The notes beneath the pieces were generated by a model, which saw nothing but the letters and a program-made list of their open reading frames with translations, did no database searches and had not been told where the DNA came from. Positions 45,030 through 56,200 of a stretch of 64,000 nt of DNA are shown in pieces. The stretch comes from Tricholoma matsutake (lineage: Eukaryota > Basidiomycota > Agaricomycetes > Agaricales > Tricholomataceae), in contig AP026539.1 of assembly GCA_026075535.2 (NCBI GenBank), forward strand, positions 8,556,001 through 8,620,000, written 5' to 3'. The number at the start of each line of letters is the position of its first letter. The stretch's first letter is position 1. Position numbers and translations under genes: made by a program.

Positions 45030-46110
45030 TTATTGCCAGTCACACATGTGTATAATGATTAATGGGTGCTTGCCCCCCTGCTGTAGTCTAGGGTCATGGT
45101 AATCTACAGCTTTATGTATGAATTTTGTTAGGTGAAATGGGATCTTAGGTGGAAATGCGAGCAATGAATCTTTCCCTGGGAAAACACCCCTCGATGGGCC
45201 ATCTGCAGGATTCTCTGAGGTCAGTATCCAGGTGGTGGAGATCCACAGATTGTGATCTTGAATGAGCCTTACAATTTTGTGCAGTATCATGTTCTGTTGG
45301 GTGCCCCACAATCTTCCTGCTTCCAGAGTGCCCATGACCCCCTTGTTGTTGGAGTGCACAATTACATGGCACTCTGTGAATCTCCCTGTGATGAGTGTCC
45401 AAACAGCCAATTTGACTGCCACCATCTCTGCCCATCCGATCTTGTGGCCTTCTGACAGCCATCCCTCTTTGAACTGCCATGCAATCCACTTCCCATCGAG
45501 GATCAGGCCAATGCCCCACCTGGTCAGTGCATCCACAAACACTCTGTTCCTGAGAGGTGCAGGGGGGCAGATAATCTTCATTCCAAAGAATCTTTCCTGC
45601 AAGCATTGCCTCCACCATGCCATGTCATCTGCAGTCCCTGCAGACAGTGTGTTTCACTTCGCCTGCCTGGCTGGTCTTGAAACCTCCCCAAAATTTGTAC
45701 AGTGAGACCAAACAAGATTGGCCCTCTGGGACAACGAGGCAGACATGGTTCAGGGTGCCAATGATGGTCTCAGCATCCTTTGCACTGTGGGATGCCCCAT
45801 GTGTCCATGTTGATATTTGCTCAAGATACTTTGCTTTCTTCTTTTTGGGTAACTCCACCACCCTAGCTGATAGGTCCCACCGGAAGCCGATGTATGTGAA
45901 TGCAGTCAAGAAATCGACAAACTTGGCTGGTGCCCAAGGCCAGCCTAGTTTTTCTGTGATATTCCAAATGAGATCCGCTGAGTATGTGAATTTGTAGGTG
46001 CCATCCAGCTGATGGCAGGAGGGGTAGCGTATGAAGATAAAGTCATCCACCCACTTGATGACCGCTTTGATCCTGCCCTGCAAGAGGATTTTGCAGCCAC
46101 CCAAGGTCTT
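45030..46110 (-). pseudogene. DIRS-like reverse transcriptase and RNase H
   Basis: Two ORFs in different frames. 45625-46125 holds the RT active site (AVIKWVDDFIFIRYP) and the following palm/thumb text (FTYIGFRWDLSARVVELPKK, YLEQISTWTHGA, ETIIGTLNHVC). 45030-45623 holds an RNase H-like domain (NRVFVDALTRWGIGLILDGK, EMVAVKLAVWTLI, HVIVHSNNKGVMG, ILTSENPADGPSRG). The third RNase H Asp is Asn (HSNN for HSDN). The 5' side is cut by the TIR element at 46113 and continues at 47098. Confidence 0.7.
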
Positions 46111-46112
46111 TA

Positions 46113-47095
46113 CACTCCCCCACATATTCCTATTGGAATCTGATGATTCTGATGATTCTGATCAGACTCCAATCAGAATCCAACCATATTCCAATGTCAT
46201 TTTTACCAGCCAAATTGACATCAAATGGCAGGTTCAGTCTGAGTCCAGTCTGATGCAGTCCGATCAGAATCCGATTGGAACATCAGAGTTTCCTAGGAAT
46301 TTTCGACTATAGGAATACATAGGAATATTCTGAGGTTATGCAGAGACATCAGACAACATAGGATTCCGATAGGAATAATAGCAGCCTTGCTTAGTAATTA
46401 GTAATTAATAGTAGAAAAAGTAAACATGCATGGCAGAATTGAACCTGGGACCTCTGAGTTGATTACATAAGAATACAGTGACAATAAGACCACTAGACTA
46501 AGCATCCATTGCAGGTCAGTGCTCTTACTGCACTACATACCATTCCCATGGGTGTGATGACAAGGCACATAGCTGCGTCACCACACCTTGCCAGCTCATC
46601 ACTCCCAACCACCACCATCAACAGTGACCATGGCCTCCCCCCCTTCCCCCCTCTTCCCACAACCCCAACCACATCACCCGACACTCCCACAATGACCACC
46701 ACCTCCGCAAACAAGCCACATGACACACAACATGGCCCAAACAACATGAATCATCATTTGGGCCACTAGTAAGTTTTTTTTGTTTTATTTCTTGTTTTTG
46801 TAATTTGACTAATTGTATTTCTTTTTTTTCAGGTTCTCATCTACTGGAAATGATTTATATTCCAAGGTCCATGGTTCAATTCCTGCTCTACCCATTTATT
46901 TTGTAAGCACTTGCCAAGTTAAGTCTTCTGAAATGTGGTATTCCGACTCCACGTTGGAATTGCATAGGAATTTACTCGGAATTTACTAGGAATATATTGG
47001 AAACAAAAGTACATGGTTATCAAGATACATTCCAATTGGACTCCTATTGGAAAACTCGGACTCCTAGGAGTCCGATAGGAATATGTTGGGGAGTG
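46113..47095. mobile_element. TIR element (983 bp) with TA flanks, inserted in the DIRS-like RT
   Basis: Ends CACTCCCCCACATATTCCTATTGG (left) and its relative CACTCCCCAACATATTCCTATCGG (right, mirrored), each preceded by TA. Removing the element and one TA joins GRV to LKTLGGCKILLQG on the minus strand without a frame change. The arms hold arrays of GGAATCTGAT/GGACTCC type. Each arm has a tRNA-like B-box (about 46438 mirrored and 46888). The centre has a CCCAAAC hairpin and an intron-like block (46769-46832). No transposase ORF. Confidence 0.6.
46436..46505 (-). other. tRNA-like module (degenerate) in the TIR element
   Basis: The minus strand reads CTTAGTCTAGTGGTC (A-box like) and, after about 35 bases, GAGGTCCCAGGTTCAATTC (B-box like GGTTCAANTC). 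The stems are not intact, so this is not a functional tRNA gene. It could be a tRNA-derived (SINE-type) head. Confidence 0.4.
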
Positions 47096-47097
47096 TA

Positions 47098-47320
47098 ACA
47101 CCCTGCCAAAAGTCCCAGGGGAAGGAGATGCACCAAAGTTTAGGACATGGTCAAGGTGGATCAGTCTGTTGATCATGATTGCGAGGAATTGCTGCGCTGA
47201 TGGGTGGATGGGAATGTTGTGAAATAATATGCTTCTTTCACACCTCCCACCCGACCCCCTCTGATAGTCCACAGGAAGACGTTCCTGCCTCACCAATGTT
47301 ATGGTTGCCTCCACCACCTT
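47098..47320 (-). pseudogene. DIRS-like RT, N-terminal part
   Basis: Minus-strand text FHNIPIHPSAQQFLAIMINR and LIHLDHVLNFGASPSPGTFG corresponds to the RT segment just before the part at 45625-46110. The natural gene continues across the TIR element. Upstream of about 47320 the frame degrades. Confidence 0.6.
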
Positions 47321-48189
47321 TCCTTCAACCCTCGTGGCACCCTGCCACTGTCCACAGTACCATTTCCACCAGTGCGCAAGTCCATGTTCTGTGCAAGAGA
47401 GGCATTACTTCACAGATTTTAAACTGTTCTGGAAATAAATCATCAGGATTCAGTATCACGACAAGAAGAAGGTGGATCAACTGTGTCACATACAAGATGC
47501 TTTGCTCGATCTTTATACACCTGGTAAAAGTTAGCATGAGAAGGTCTCTTACAGTGGAATGAATGCTACCTGCAGCTTGTCACGATGAAGCAACCCGCAT
47601 CTCAATGGCAATTACTCAAAAGCCTCGAAAGTGCCAATTGAGGGCATAACCAAGGTACATGTGTGGGTTTTTCGACTTGGCTCTTTTTGATGCAGTTCTT
47701 TGAAGTTCCCATGGGTATGGGCCATTGCACTTTTCTGGGTGATATATATCCCTTGCTTTTATACCTATCAGTTTTTCAGTGCAGCTTTTTTGTTCACTAC
47801 CAACAGTGCAAAGGGTGTAACTTGGATCACACAAACGAGGACAAGTCACATTGTCAAAACATCATTGCGATGGCCTACACCCTCTCCAGACATCAATGAA
47901 CTTTTGTTCAGGGAAGGTTATGCTGCTGAACTCCTCCTTCTTAGCTGCTATGAGAGCCATCACTGACATCTGCTAGAAGAACATGTGGATTCACACCTTC
48001 AAGAAGTTAAAAGGACATACCAATTGGGGTTTGGGAGCAAGTTGGGGCAGTTCAAAGTTGATTGGTAGTCTTGAACTAGTAGTGACAGTACAGACAAATG
48101 TACCATCCTTATCCATGCTTATGAGATGGGAGTCTGCCACTAAGAATGCCATAGTGTCATTGGGCAGCATAGGAAGGAATGGGAGTTGG
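47321..48189. other. Stretch with unassigned ORF fragments
   Basis: Plus-strand fragments such as FREGYAAELLLLSCYESHH and LEEHVDSHLQEVKRTYQLGF (about 47900-48050) look protein-like but match nothing I know. Minus-strand ORFs (47325-47537, 47616-47849) show no motif. Possibly the 5' region of the DIRS-like element or a further repeat gene. Confidence 0.35.
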
Positions 48190-48420
48190 TGTTAAGAACT
48201 GATCCGTGAGGGCTCGTCAGAATCTGGTCGGACCCGCCGGGTGTCAATAGCAGAAGAATGTCAGGTTATAGTGGAGCCCTGGTCTTCCTGGTAAACCAAT
48301 CAGTTCAAAAGGTCACACAATTAACTGTAGATAAATTATATTGATACTAATGCTATGAAATTACTATGAAAGGCATACAAAAGCCCCCCTATTGTACAGG
48401 GGGGCAAGTGCTAAGTAAAA
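48190..48420 (-). repeat. LTR fragment of gypsy family C type
   Basis: TGTTAAGAACTGATCCGTGAGG matches the mirrored LTR end at 57329 (TGTTAAGAACTGATCCTGAAG). Similarity fades within 250 bp. It contains a perfect 8-bp-stem hairpin GCCCCCCT-N7-AGGGGGGC at 48383-48405. Confidence 0.5.
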
Positions 48421-49560
48421 AAAAAACACCATCTCGCTGCATGAGTGAGACAGTGGGTGCATATATGCGTGGGGGGTTGTCGTCTCCCTGTCTCCCACCC
48501 CCTTGTGGCCTCCCTGTAGTTCCCTCCCTCCCGCCACTTCCCTATCCTCGTTGTGGAGGGGGTGACATAGCTGTTAGCACCCGTTCCACCCTGTGAGCAA
48601 GTGCTCACAGTAGTGGGGGGCGGGTGCTGGGGACATTGTCTCCCTCCTCCCTCACTGATACTGCACACACAAACCACCCTATGAGCAGGGGCTCATAGGC
48701 ATGGTGCTGTGTCATTTGGCAGGATCGTCTCCCTCCCCTCCTCCTCCTCCTCCTCATCTTCCTCATTGTTGCTGCCTGTGCCATCATTGCCCTGTTGTCA
48801 TCCCCCCTTTGCTGTTGTCACCAGTGCTGTTCCACCTGTGGTCCACCCCCCGAGCAGTTGCTCAAGGGGATGGAGGCAGGTGGTGTGTCATTGGCCTTGT
48901 TGTTGTTGGCCTCATTGTTGTTGGCCTCATTGTTGTTGACCTCATTGTTGTCATTGTCGTTGTCATTTTCATTTTCGTTTTGGTCCCCCTCCCCCATTGT
49001 CGTTGTAGTCCCACCTCCCTGTTGTCATTGTATCCCCTCATCTTGTATGCTCTTGTCTCATATCCTCCCCTCAATGTTGTCTCCCCCCCTCATTCCCCTC
49101 AGTCATCGGCCCTCATCGTTGGCCCTCTATCTGCGCTGTTCCACCCATGATCCACCCTATGAGCAGAGGCTCGCAGGCATGGGGTGGGTGTGTTGTCAGT
49201 TTCAGGGGGGTCTAGTTCGGAGGCATTACGGGGGCATCAGTGATGTGGCATGCGAGGGGGTGGAGGTGAGTGCTTACCAGGTTGGTATCCTGCTCCGCAG
49301 GTCTCCCAGTGCCCCCTTGCCATCTCCTATCCCTTATTGACACCCTCACATCCCATTTGGACGATGAGGAGGGGGTTGGCATGGGCGTCATTGGGTCTGG
49401 GCTGTCTCACGTTGGTCTATCATTACCAGAAGATCAAAACCTAAAAAAGAAACAAATGAAGTAGTTAGTTTATAAAAACAAAAAGCAAACAAAAAAAACT
49501 TATGTAGGGCCCAAATGATGCAATCTGCATCGTTAGGGCCCATGTTCTATTCAGTTGGCA
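48421..49560. repeat. Hairpin-rich repeat segment (hAT-like interior, copy 2)
   Basis: Four palindrome copies (48591-48610, 48679-48699, 48849-48868, 49158-49176), GTTGTTGGCCTCATT tandem copies (about 48895-48950), a reversed intron-like block (about 49441-49500) and a GGGCCCAAATGATG...CATCGTTAGGGCCC hairpin (49507-49541). The layout mirrors the interior of the hAT element at 57842-59508. No TIRs could be placed. The ORFs are low-complexity. Confidence 0.5.
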
Positions 49561-50117
49561 CGTTTGCTGATGGTGGTGATGGCAGGTGTTGACAAAGTGG
49601 TGGTAGTGGTAGAGCGAAGAGGAGGGAGGCAGGCAGAGGGAGGGAGGCAGTGTCGATGGTGGTGGTGGTGAGTGAGTGATGAGCTGGCACAATTTGATCA
49701 ATTTGATCAATGGTGACACTTTGTCATACTCAGCCACACCAACAGTATCTAGAGTGGTATAGGCCTACACCCCACAAGATCACTTGGTGCAGTGGTTATA
49801 TTGCTGGTTTGATATTTTGTGCGAAGGTCTTTAGTTCAATCCTCTTTGGTGACATTTTTTTCCCTGATTAATTAGTAAGGGTTGGTCCTCCCTTCTCCTC
49901 TGGGATTCCTGGTCAGTCCTGGTCAGTCCTGGTCAGTCCTCCTGGAATCCTGAAAGTCAAAGTCTTAGGGAATTCCTGGAATAGTACCAGGAAGAGCCCA
50001 ATTTACCAGGATTATACCAGGACTGAACCAGGAATGAACCATTTGGTGGACAATGGCTGTGGCAGGGATTACCAGGATTCCTGGTAGTCCTACCAGGAAG
50101 ACCAGGAATCCTCCAGG
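49561..50117 (+). mobile_element. Right half of a TIR element with tRNA-like module
   Basis: Order: tRNA-like module (49780-49855), ATTAATTAGTAAGG spacer, a GGTCAGTCCT array (49905-49945) and its mirrored relatives, then GGAATATGTGGGGGAG at 50117. This is the mirrored order of 46113-46505, so both belong to one element family. The left end is not identified. Confidence 0.5.
49780..49855 (+). other. tRNA-like module (degenerate)
   Basis: CTTGGTGCAGTGGTTA (A-box like) and GGTCTTTAGTTCAATCCTC (B-box like) are about 45 bases apart. Arms do not pair well enough for a working tRNA. Confidence 0.4.
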
Positions 50118-50139
50118 AATATGTGGGGGAGTAAAGAGC

Positions 50140-51163
50140 TCCAAAGGGAAGACAACTAGTCCAATACTAGTCATAAACATAGTTCTATGAGGGAGGAAGG
50201 TGTTTGGCATGGTCCAATGCAGTATCAATTGATATTGAAGAGGAGTGATGAAATCGATGGCTAATGATGTTTATTGTCGGGGGTCAATGTGTGAATTCTA
50301 AGGGCCTTTTGGTAGATCGATAGTATGTGAAGGTTATAGCTGATGGCTAGGAAGTGTTGGAGTAGTTACTAGTGCTAGCAATGATTTGATCAAAGGTTGA
50401 TTGAGGACGATGATGGTCATAGAGGCTTCTTGTCGATTGAGAAAACTCGTAGAAGTTTTTAGACTTTTTAGAGGATAGATCAGATTCTTAGAACTTTATA
50501 CGAGGCAATATGTGAAGGTGATTTCTTTTTATTCCCCAGTAGATACTACAGACGTTTATATGTTTTAACAGAAACTTCCTAAAATGGTATAAGAAACATG
50601 TGTAAGAACATGAGGCAAAAGATATGAGTTAAAACACGAGGCCAAAATGATACTGGAATCCGAACAAGAAAGAGATATATCATATGATGAAGGAGTAATA
50701 AAGGGAAAGAACTAAAAGGAGACTGTCCTTTGTGTATAAACTGCGCTAAGTGTTGCAATAATCTGTCCAGTGGGTTCTGTATGCAATAGGGACTTGGAAT
50801 GATGCTGACCTACTATCAGCAGGTGATGTTGCTCATAGTTTCTCGATGTCAATCGATAATGCTCGACGATGGTTGATCACAGTTGCAGTTGTTTGAAGTT
50901 GATTGGGAATACTCAATGTTTGTTCAGAGGGTTCTTAGGGCATTTCAAGGTAGTCCTAGAGTTGTGCAATGTAGTTTCTAAGTACAATTGATGTCACTGG
51001 TGATGTTTCAATGTGGTCGATATGATATCGCGATTGATAGACTTGGTCGAGAGTGGTCGCGCTGCTTCTGGGACATTGTAGGAGTTAGCTGATGTGATTA
51101 GAATGTGGTTGTAATGGTGAATCAGCCTTTGAGCTGAGACAACCTATCAACATGGCGATCAAA
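50140..51163 (-). repeat. 1 kb LTR-like repeat, family E (copy 2)
   Basis: Mirrored copy of 30626-31650. Shared blocks include CTAACTCCTACAATGTCCCAGA, ACACAAAGGACAGTCTC, TTGCCTCATGTTCT and TAGTATCTAC. It sits between two TIR element ends (50117 and 51164-51355), so it may have inserted into one of them. Confidence 0.55.
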
Positions 51164-51355
51164 CTGTTGTAATATTAAGAACACACTTGCATGATTACAA
51201 AACATTCTTACATGATGGTAGCAGCCAGGATCTAGTTACAGTGCCATCAGTAAAATGTGCCCCTGTTGCATAATTAAAACTGTTCATTTGATGGGTTGTA
51301 AATCTGTGTGGAGTCCATGTGGATCTGTGCAGAGTCTGCATGGAACATATGGGGC
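51164..51355 (+). mobile_element. TIR element end with GTGTGGAGTCC/CTGTGCAGAGTC array
   Basis: Ends GGAACATATGGGGCAGTGTAAAGACC, the same terminus as 6868 and (mirrored) 46111. Its left side is cut by the family E repeat. Gypsy C coding sequence starts immediately after the terminus. Confidence 0.5.
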
Positions 51356-52204
51356 AGTGTAAAGACCTTGGGTGATGTGGAGGAAGGGTATCCACCTTAG
51401 TCTTATTGAAGACATCAGCAAACTCATGATACTTGGTGGGAATGCCAGAAAGATCTGCCAGGTTCAAGGATTGAGCAGAGCGGGCAGATAATCCTTCTGG
51501 AGTGAAGGTCATCTGGAAGGCTGCTGCCCCAGGAAGTCTGCTAGTGTGTGCGTAAGTGGCAGCATTGATGAATGAAATGTCGGGAGGGGAGAGCTTAGGT
51601 GGAATGGGGGGTTCTAAAGGTGCAGGTGGATTGCAAGTTTCTACTGGAAAGTTTGGGGACAAGGGTGATGTCTGGGGTGCTGGCCCTCTATGATCTGCAG
51701 AGTGGAAAGTGATTTGGCTTGAAGACCAGTCAATCAATGGATTGTATTGCTTCAGCCAGTTATGACCGAGTACAGTGGAACAGGAAGAGTTGAGCAAGGT
51801 TACATAGAATAACAGATTGAACATTTCACTGGTAGGGAAGGTGACTGGAAGTTGGACAACTTGAGTTATGGTGGAGTTGCAAGATCCATCAAAGAGCTGT
51901 AATCTGATTGGGTTAATGGATTTTGTGCTGAGTTGGTTATCCAACATGAAAGAGGAATTGAGGAAGCAATGGGAGGAATCAGAATCAATAAGGGTTCAGA
52001 CAGGAGTGGATTTGTCAGGAATGGTTAAAAGAGTGGTTAGGGAGTCAGGGTCAGAAAGAGTGGACACATTGAGACAAACATAGGGAGCCAAAGGGTAAGG
52101 TCAATGCAACCCCCACCCCCAATGGCCGTATCCTGAGGGTTGCAGGCTATTTTTCCGAGTCTGCAGTGTTGGGAATGACAGCAGAAGTGTAGGCCTTTGC
52201 AGTT
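51356..52204 (-). pseudogene. Gypsy C protease and RT start
   Basis: Minus-strand text: TPVWTLIDSDSSHCFLNSSF (retropepsin site, Gly of DSG now Asp), TVLGHNWLKQYNPLIDWSS (second protease landmark), then a Pro-rich linker and KYHEFADVFNKTKVDTLPPH, the usual entry to RT. It ends at the TIR element terminus (51375-51356). Upstream the gag end (KTAKAYTSAVIPNTADSEK and TAG) is joined across the foldback element to the zinc knuckle at 56475. A frameshift lies between gag and protease. Confidence 0.75.
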
Positions 52205-52211
52205 TTGGATT
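52205..52211. repeat. Left copy of 7-bp target duplication of the giant foldback element
   Basis: TTGGATT here is repeated at 56468-56474 directly outside the other terminus. Confidence 0.75.
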
Positions 52212-52389
52212 CAGATAGGTAAGCTACAATGTACCGAATAATATGGTCTATCGAATGCATACAGTGTACCGAATGATACAGGTTTGGTGGATGCTGTCGA
52301 ACACTCTCATAGTATGTATAACATGTACTAGTATCAAATGAATACACTTTTACAATTCTTGCTTGTGAGACACTATGAAGAATGTTAAT

Positions 52390-53935
52390 ATACAGATGAG
52401 AGATAGCGTTGGACACAGTACTCGGCAACAGCAATGGCACAACCCAGTGGCTGTGCCGATGCCGATTCTGATGCCACTGCTGTCTCCAAAAATCTCGAGG
52501 CTGAAGGTTGTACAGTGTCATGTATGATATACTCAGTAAATGCCCTGTTTATGCGATGATTAATTTGTTGTAGTATGAAGATTTATAAAATAAGGTTGGT
52601 GCCAAGTGCTGCTTGGCAACATGGTGGCTGTGCCAATGCCAATGCCACCGAAAAAAAAATCCTGATGCCATACAGTGAGATGTATGATAAACTCAGTAAA
52701 TGCCCCGTTTATGTGATAATTGATTTGTTGTAGTATGAAGATTTATAAAATGAGCTTGGTGCCAAGTGCTGCTTGGCAACCCAGTGGCTGTGTCGGATGC
52801 CAATGCTGCTGCCGTCTCAAAAAAATCTCGAGGCCAAAGGTTGTACAGTGTCATGTATGATATACTCAGTAAATGCCCTGTTTATGTGATAATTAATTTG
52901 TTGTAGTATGAAGATTTATAAAATGAGGTCGGTGCCAAGTGCTGCTCAGCAACCTGGTGGCTGTGGATGATGCCAATGCCGATGCCACTGCCATCTCAAA
53001 AAAATCTCGATGCCAAAGGTTGTACAGTGTCATGTATGATATACTCAGTAAATGTGATAATTAATTTGTTGTAGTATGAAGATTTACAAAATGAGGTTGG
53101 TGCTGAGTGGTGCTGAGTGCTGCTTGGCAACCCGGTGGCTGTGGCCAATGCCAATGCCAATGCCATCTCAAAAAAATCTCGAGGCCAAAGGTTGTACAGT
53201 GTCACATATGATATACTCAGTAAATGCCCTGTTTATGTGATAATTAATTTGTTGTAGTATGAAGATTTACAAAATGAGGTTGGTGCTGAGTGGTGCTGAG
53301 TGCTGCTTGGCAACCTGGTGGCAGTGCCGATGCTGATGCTGATGCCAATGCCAATGCCACTGCCATCTCAAAAAAATCTTGATGCCAAAGGTTGTACAGT
53401 GTCATGTATGATATACTCAGTAAATGCCCTGTGTATGTGATAATTAATTTGTTGTAGTATGAAGATTTACCAAATGAGGTCGGTGCTGAGTGCTGCTCAG
53501 CAACCTGGTGGCTGTGGCTGATGCCAATGCCAATGCCAATGCCACTGCCATCTCAAAAAAATCTTGAGGCCAATGGTTGTATAGTGTCATGTATGATATA
53601 CTCAGTAAATGCCCTAGTTTATGCAATAGTGCTGCTCATCATCCCAGTGGCTGTGGCCGATGCCACCTAAAAAAAAAATTCTGATGCCAAAGGTTGTACA
53701 ATGTCACATATGATAAAATCAGTAAAGGCCTCATTTAAGTGATAATTAACTTGTTGTAGTATGCAAACCTAGACAATGAGGTCAGTGCCGAGTGCTGCTC
53801 AACAACCTGGCAGCTTTGGCCAATGCTACCTAGGAAAACTTCTCGATGCTACAAGGTGCAGTGTGGTGTATGATTTATTCAGTGGAGTCAAAGCCTCATT
53901 TACATTTGTAGTATGCAGACCTACATAATGAGATA
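52390..53935 (+). repeat. Left arm tandem array of the foldback element
   Basis: About eight to nine units. Each holds, in order, TGTACAGTGTCATGTATGAT, CTCAGTAAATGCCCTGTTTA, TAATTTGTTGTAGTATGAAG, a TGCTGCTCAGCAACC-type block, a variable GATGCCAATGCC hexamer run and CATCTCAAAAAAATCTCGA. Confidence 0.85.
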
Positions 53936-54039
53936 TGATGTTGGAGGAAATTACATCCAAGTCTGGAGGTTGACTAACCTCAACAGATGGGCATGGCAAT
54001 GGAGGGGATGGAGTTGAGGGTTAGTACACAATTATTGTG

Positions 54040-56200
54040 GATAGAGATCATTGCATAAATGAAAGCATTTACTGAGTTTCTCATACATGTCACTGTACAG
54101 CATTGGGAATTTTTCTTCAGTAGCATCGGCCACAGCAACAGGGGGGCCAAGTAGCACTTGGCACTGAGCTCATTGTCTAGGTCTGCATACTACGACAAAT
54201 TAATTATCACTTAAATGAGGCCTTTACTGAGTTTATCATATGTGACACTGTACAACTGTTCACATCAGGATTGTTTTTAGGTGGCATCGGCCACAGCCAC
54301 TGGGTTACTGAGCAGCACTCAGCAACAACCTCATTTTGTAAGTCTTCATACTACAACAAATTAATTATCGCATAAACAGGGCATCTACTGAGTTTATCAT
54401 GCATGTCACTGTACGGCATCAGGATGTTTTTTTTGGTGGCATTGGCATTGGCATCAGCCACAGCCACCAGAGTGCTGGGCACCACTCAGCACCAACCTCA
54501 TTTTGTAGGTCTGCATACTACAACAAATTAATTATCGCATAAACAGGGCATTTACTGAGTTTATCATACATGTCACTGTATGGCATTGGGATTTTTTATT
54601 TGGTGGCATTGGTATCAGCATTGGCCACAGCCAGTGGGGTGCTGAGCACCACTCAGCACCAACCTCATTTTGTAAGTCTTCATACTACAACAAATTAATA
54701 AACAGGGCATGTACTGAGTGTATCATATGTGACACTGTACAACCTTTGGCCTGGGGATTTTTTTGAGATGGCAGTGGCATTGGCATTGGCATCGGCCACA
54801 GCCACTGGGTTGCTGAGCAGCACTCGGCACTGACCTCATTTTATAAATCTTCATACTACAACAAATTAATTATCACATAAACAGGGCATTTACTGGATAT
54901 ATCATACATGACACTGTACAACCTTCGGCCTCGAGATTTTTTTGAGACGGCAGTGGTATTGGAATTGGCACAGCCACTGGGTTGCCAAGCAGCACTCGGC
55001 ACCGACCTCATTTTATAAATCTTCATACTACAACAAACTAATCATCACATAAACAGGGCATTTGCTGAGTATATCATACATGACACTGTACAACCTTTGG
55101 CATCAAGATTTTTTTGAGATGGCAGCAGCATCGGCATCAGCATCGGCATTGGCCACAGCCACCAAGTTGCCAAGCAGCACTTGGCACCAACCTCATTTCA
55201 TAAATCTTCATACTACAACAAATCAATTATCACATAAACAGGGCATTTACTGCGTTTATCATACATCTCACTGTATGGCATCAGGATTTTTTTTTCGGTG
55301 GCATCAGCATTGGCACAGTCACCGGGTTGCTAAGCAGCACTTGGCACCGACCTTATTTTATAAATCTTCATACTACAACAAATTAATTGTTGCATAAACA
55401 GGGCATTTACTGAGTATATCATACATGACACTGTACAACCTTCAGCCTCGAGATATTTGGAGATGGCAGTGGCATCGGAATCGGCATTGGCACAGCCACC
55501 GAGTTGCCAAACAGCACTCGGCACCGACCTCATTTTATAAATCTTCATACTACAACAAATTAATCATCACATAAACAGGGCATTTACTGAGTTTATCATA
55601 CATCTCACTGTATGGCATCAGGATTTTTTTTTTGGTGGCATCGGCATCAGCATCAGCATCAGCATCCACATCCGCACAGCCACCGGGTTGCTGAGCAGCA
55701 CTTGGCACCAACCTCATTTTATAAATCTTCATACTACAACAAATCAATTATCACATAAACAGGGCATTTACTGAGTTTATCATACATCTCACTGTATGGC
55801 ATCAGGATTTTTTTTTCGGTGGCATTGGCATTGGCATCAGCCACAGCCACTGGGGTGCTGAGCACCACTTGGTGCCAACCTCATTTTGTAGGTCTGCATA
55901 CTACATTGAACAAATTAATTATTGCATAAACGAGGCATCAGCATCGGGAATTCTTTTTAGGTGCATCGGCATCGGCATCGGCACAGTCACTGGGTTGCTG
56001 AGCAGCACTCAGCACCAACCTCAATTTGTAGGTCTGCATACTACAACAAATTAATTATCACTTAAATTTATTCTACATGATGCTGTAATACCTTCGGCAT
56101 TGGCTGGCATCAGCCACACCCACCAGGCCGCAGAGCACCACTTGGCACCAATTTTATTTTGTAGGTCTCCATACTACATAGGTCTAACAAATGAATGCCA
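54040..56200 (-). repeat. Right arm tandem array of the foldback element (inverted)
   Basis: About eleven to twelve units in the opposite direction to the left arm, with the same internal order. The mirrored hexamer run (GGCATTGGCATC) again varies in length between units. Confidence 0.85.

Noticed and set aside
46436..46505. Functional tRNA gene
   Set aside because: A- and B-box-like motifs are present, but acceptor and T stems do not pair; kept only as a tRNA-like module.
48701..49340. Plus-strand ORFs with hydrophobic Leu/Val/Ser runs that could look like membrane proteins
   Set aside because: They translate simple GTTGTTGGCCTCATT and CTCCTCCTC repeats in all frames.
52147..52521. Minus-strand ORF of 124 codons at the left end of the foldback element as a possible transposase piece
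   Set aside because: Its first codons come from the tandem unit and the last from gag; no conserved residues.
52390..56200. CRISPR-like array
   Set aside because: Units of 155-200 bp are similar throughout, with no short repeats and unique spacers, and the window is eukaryotic.
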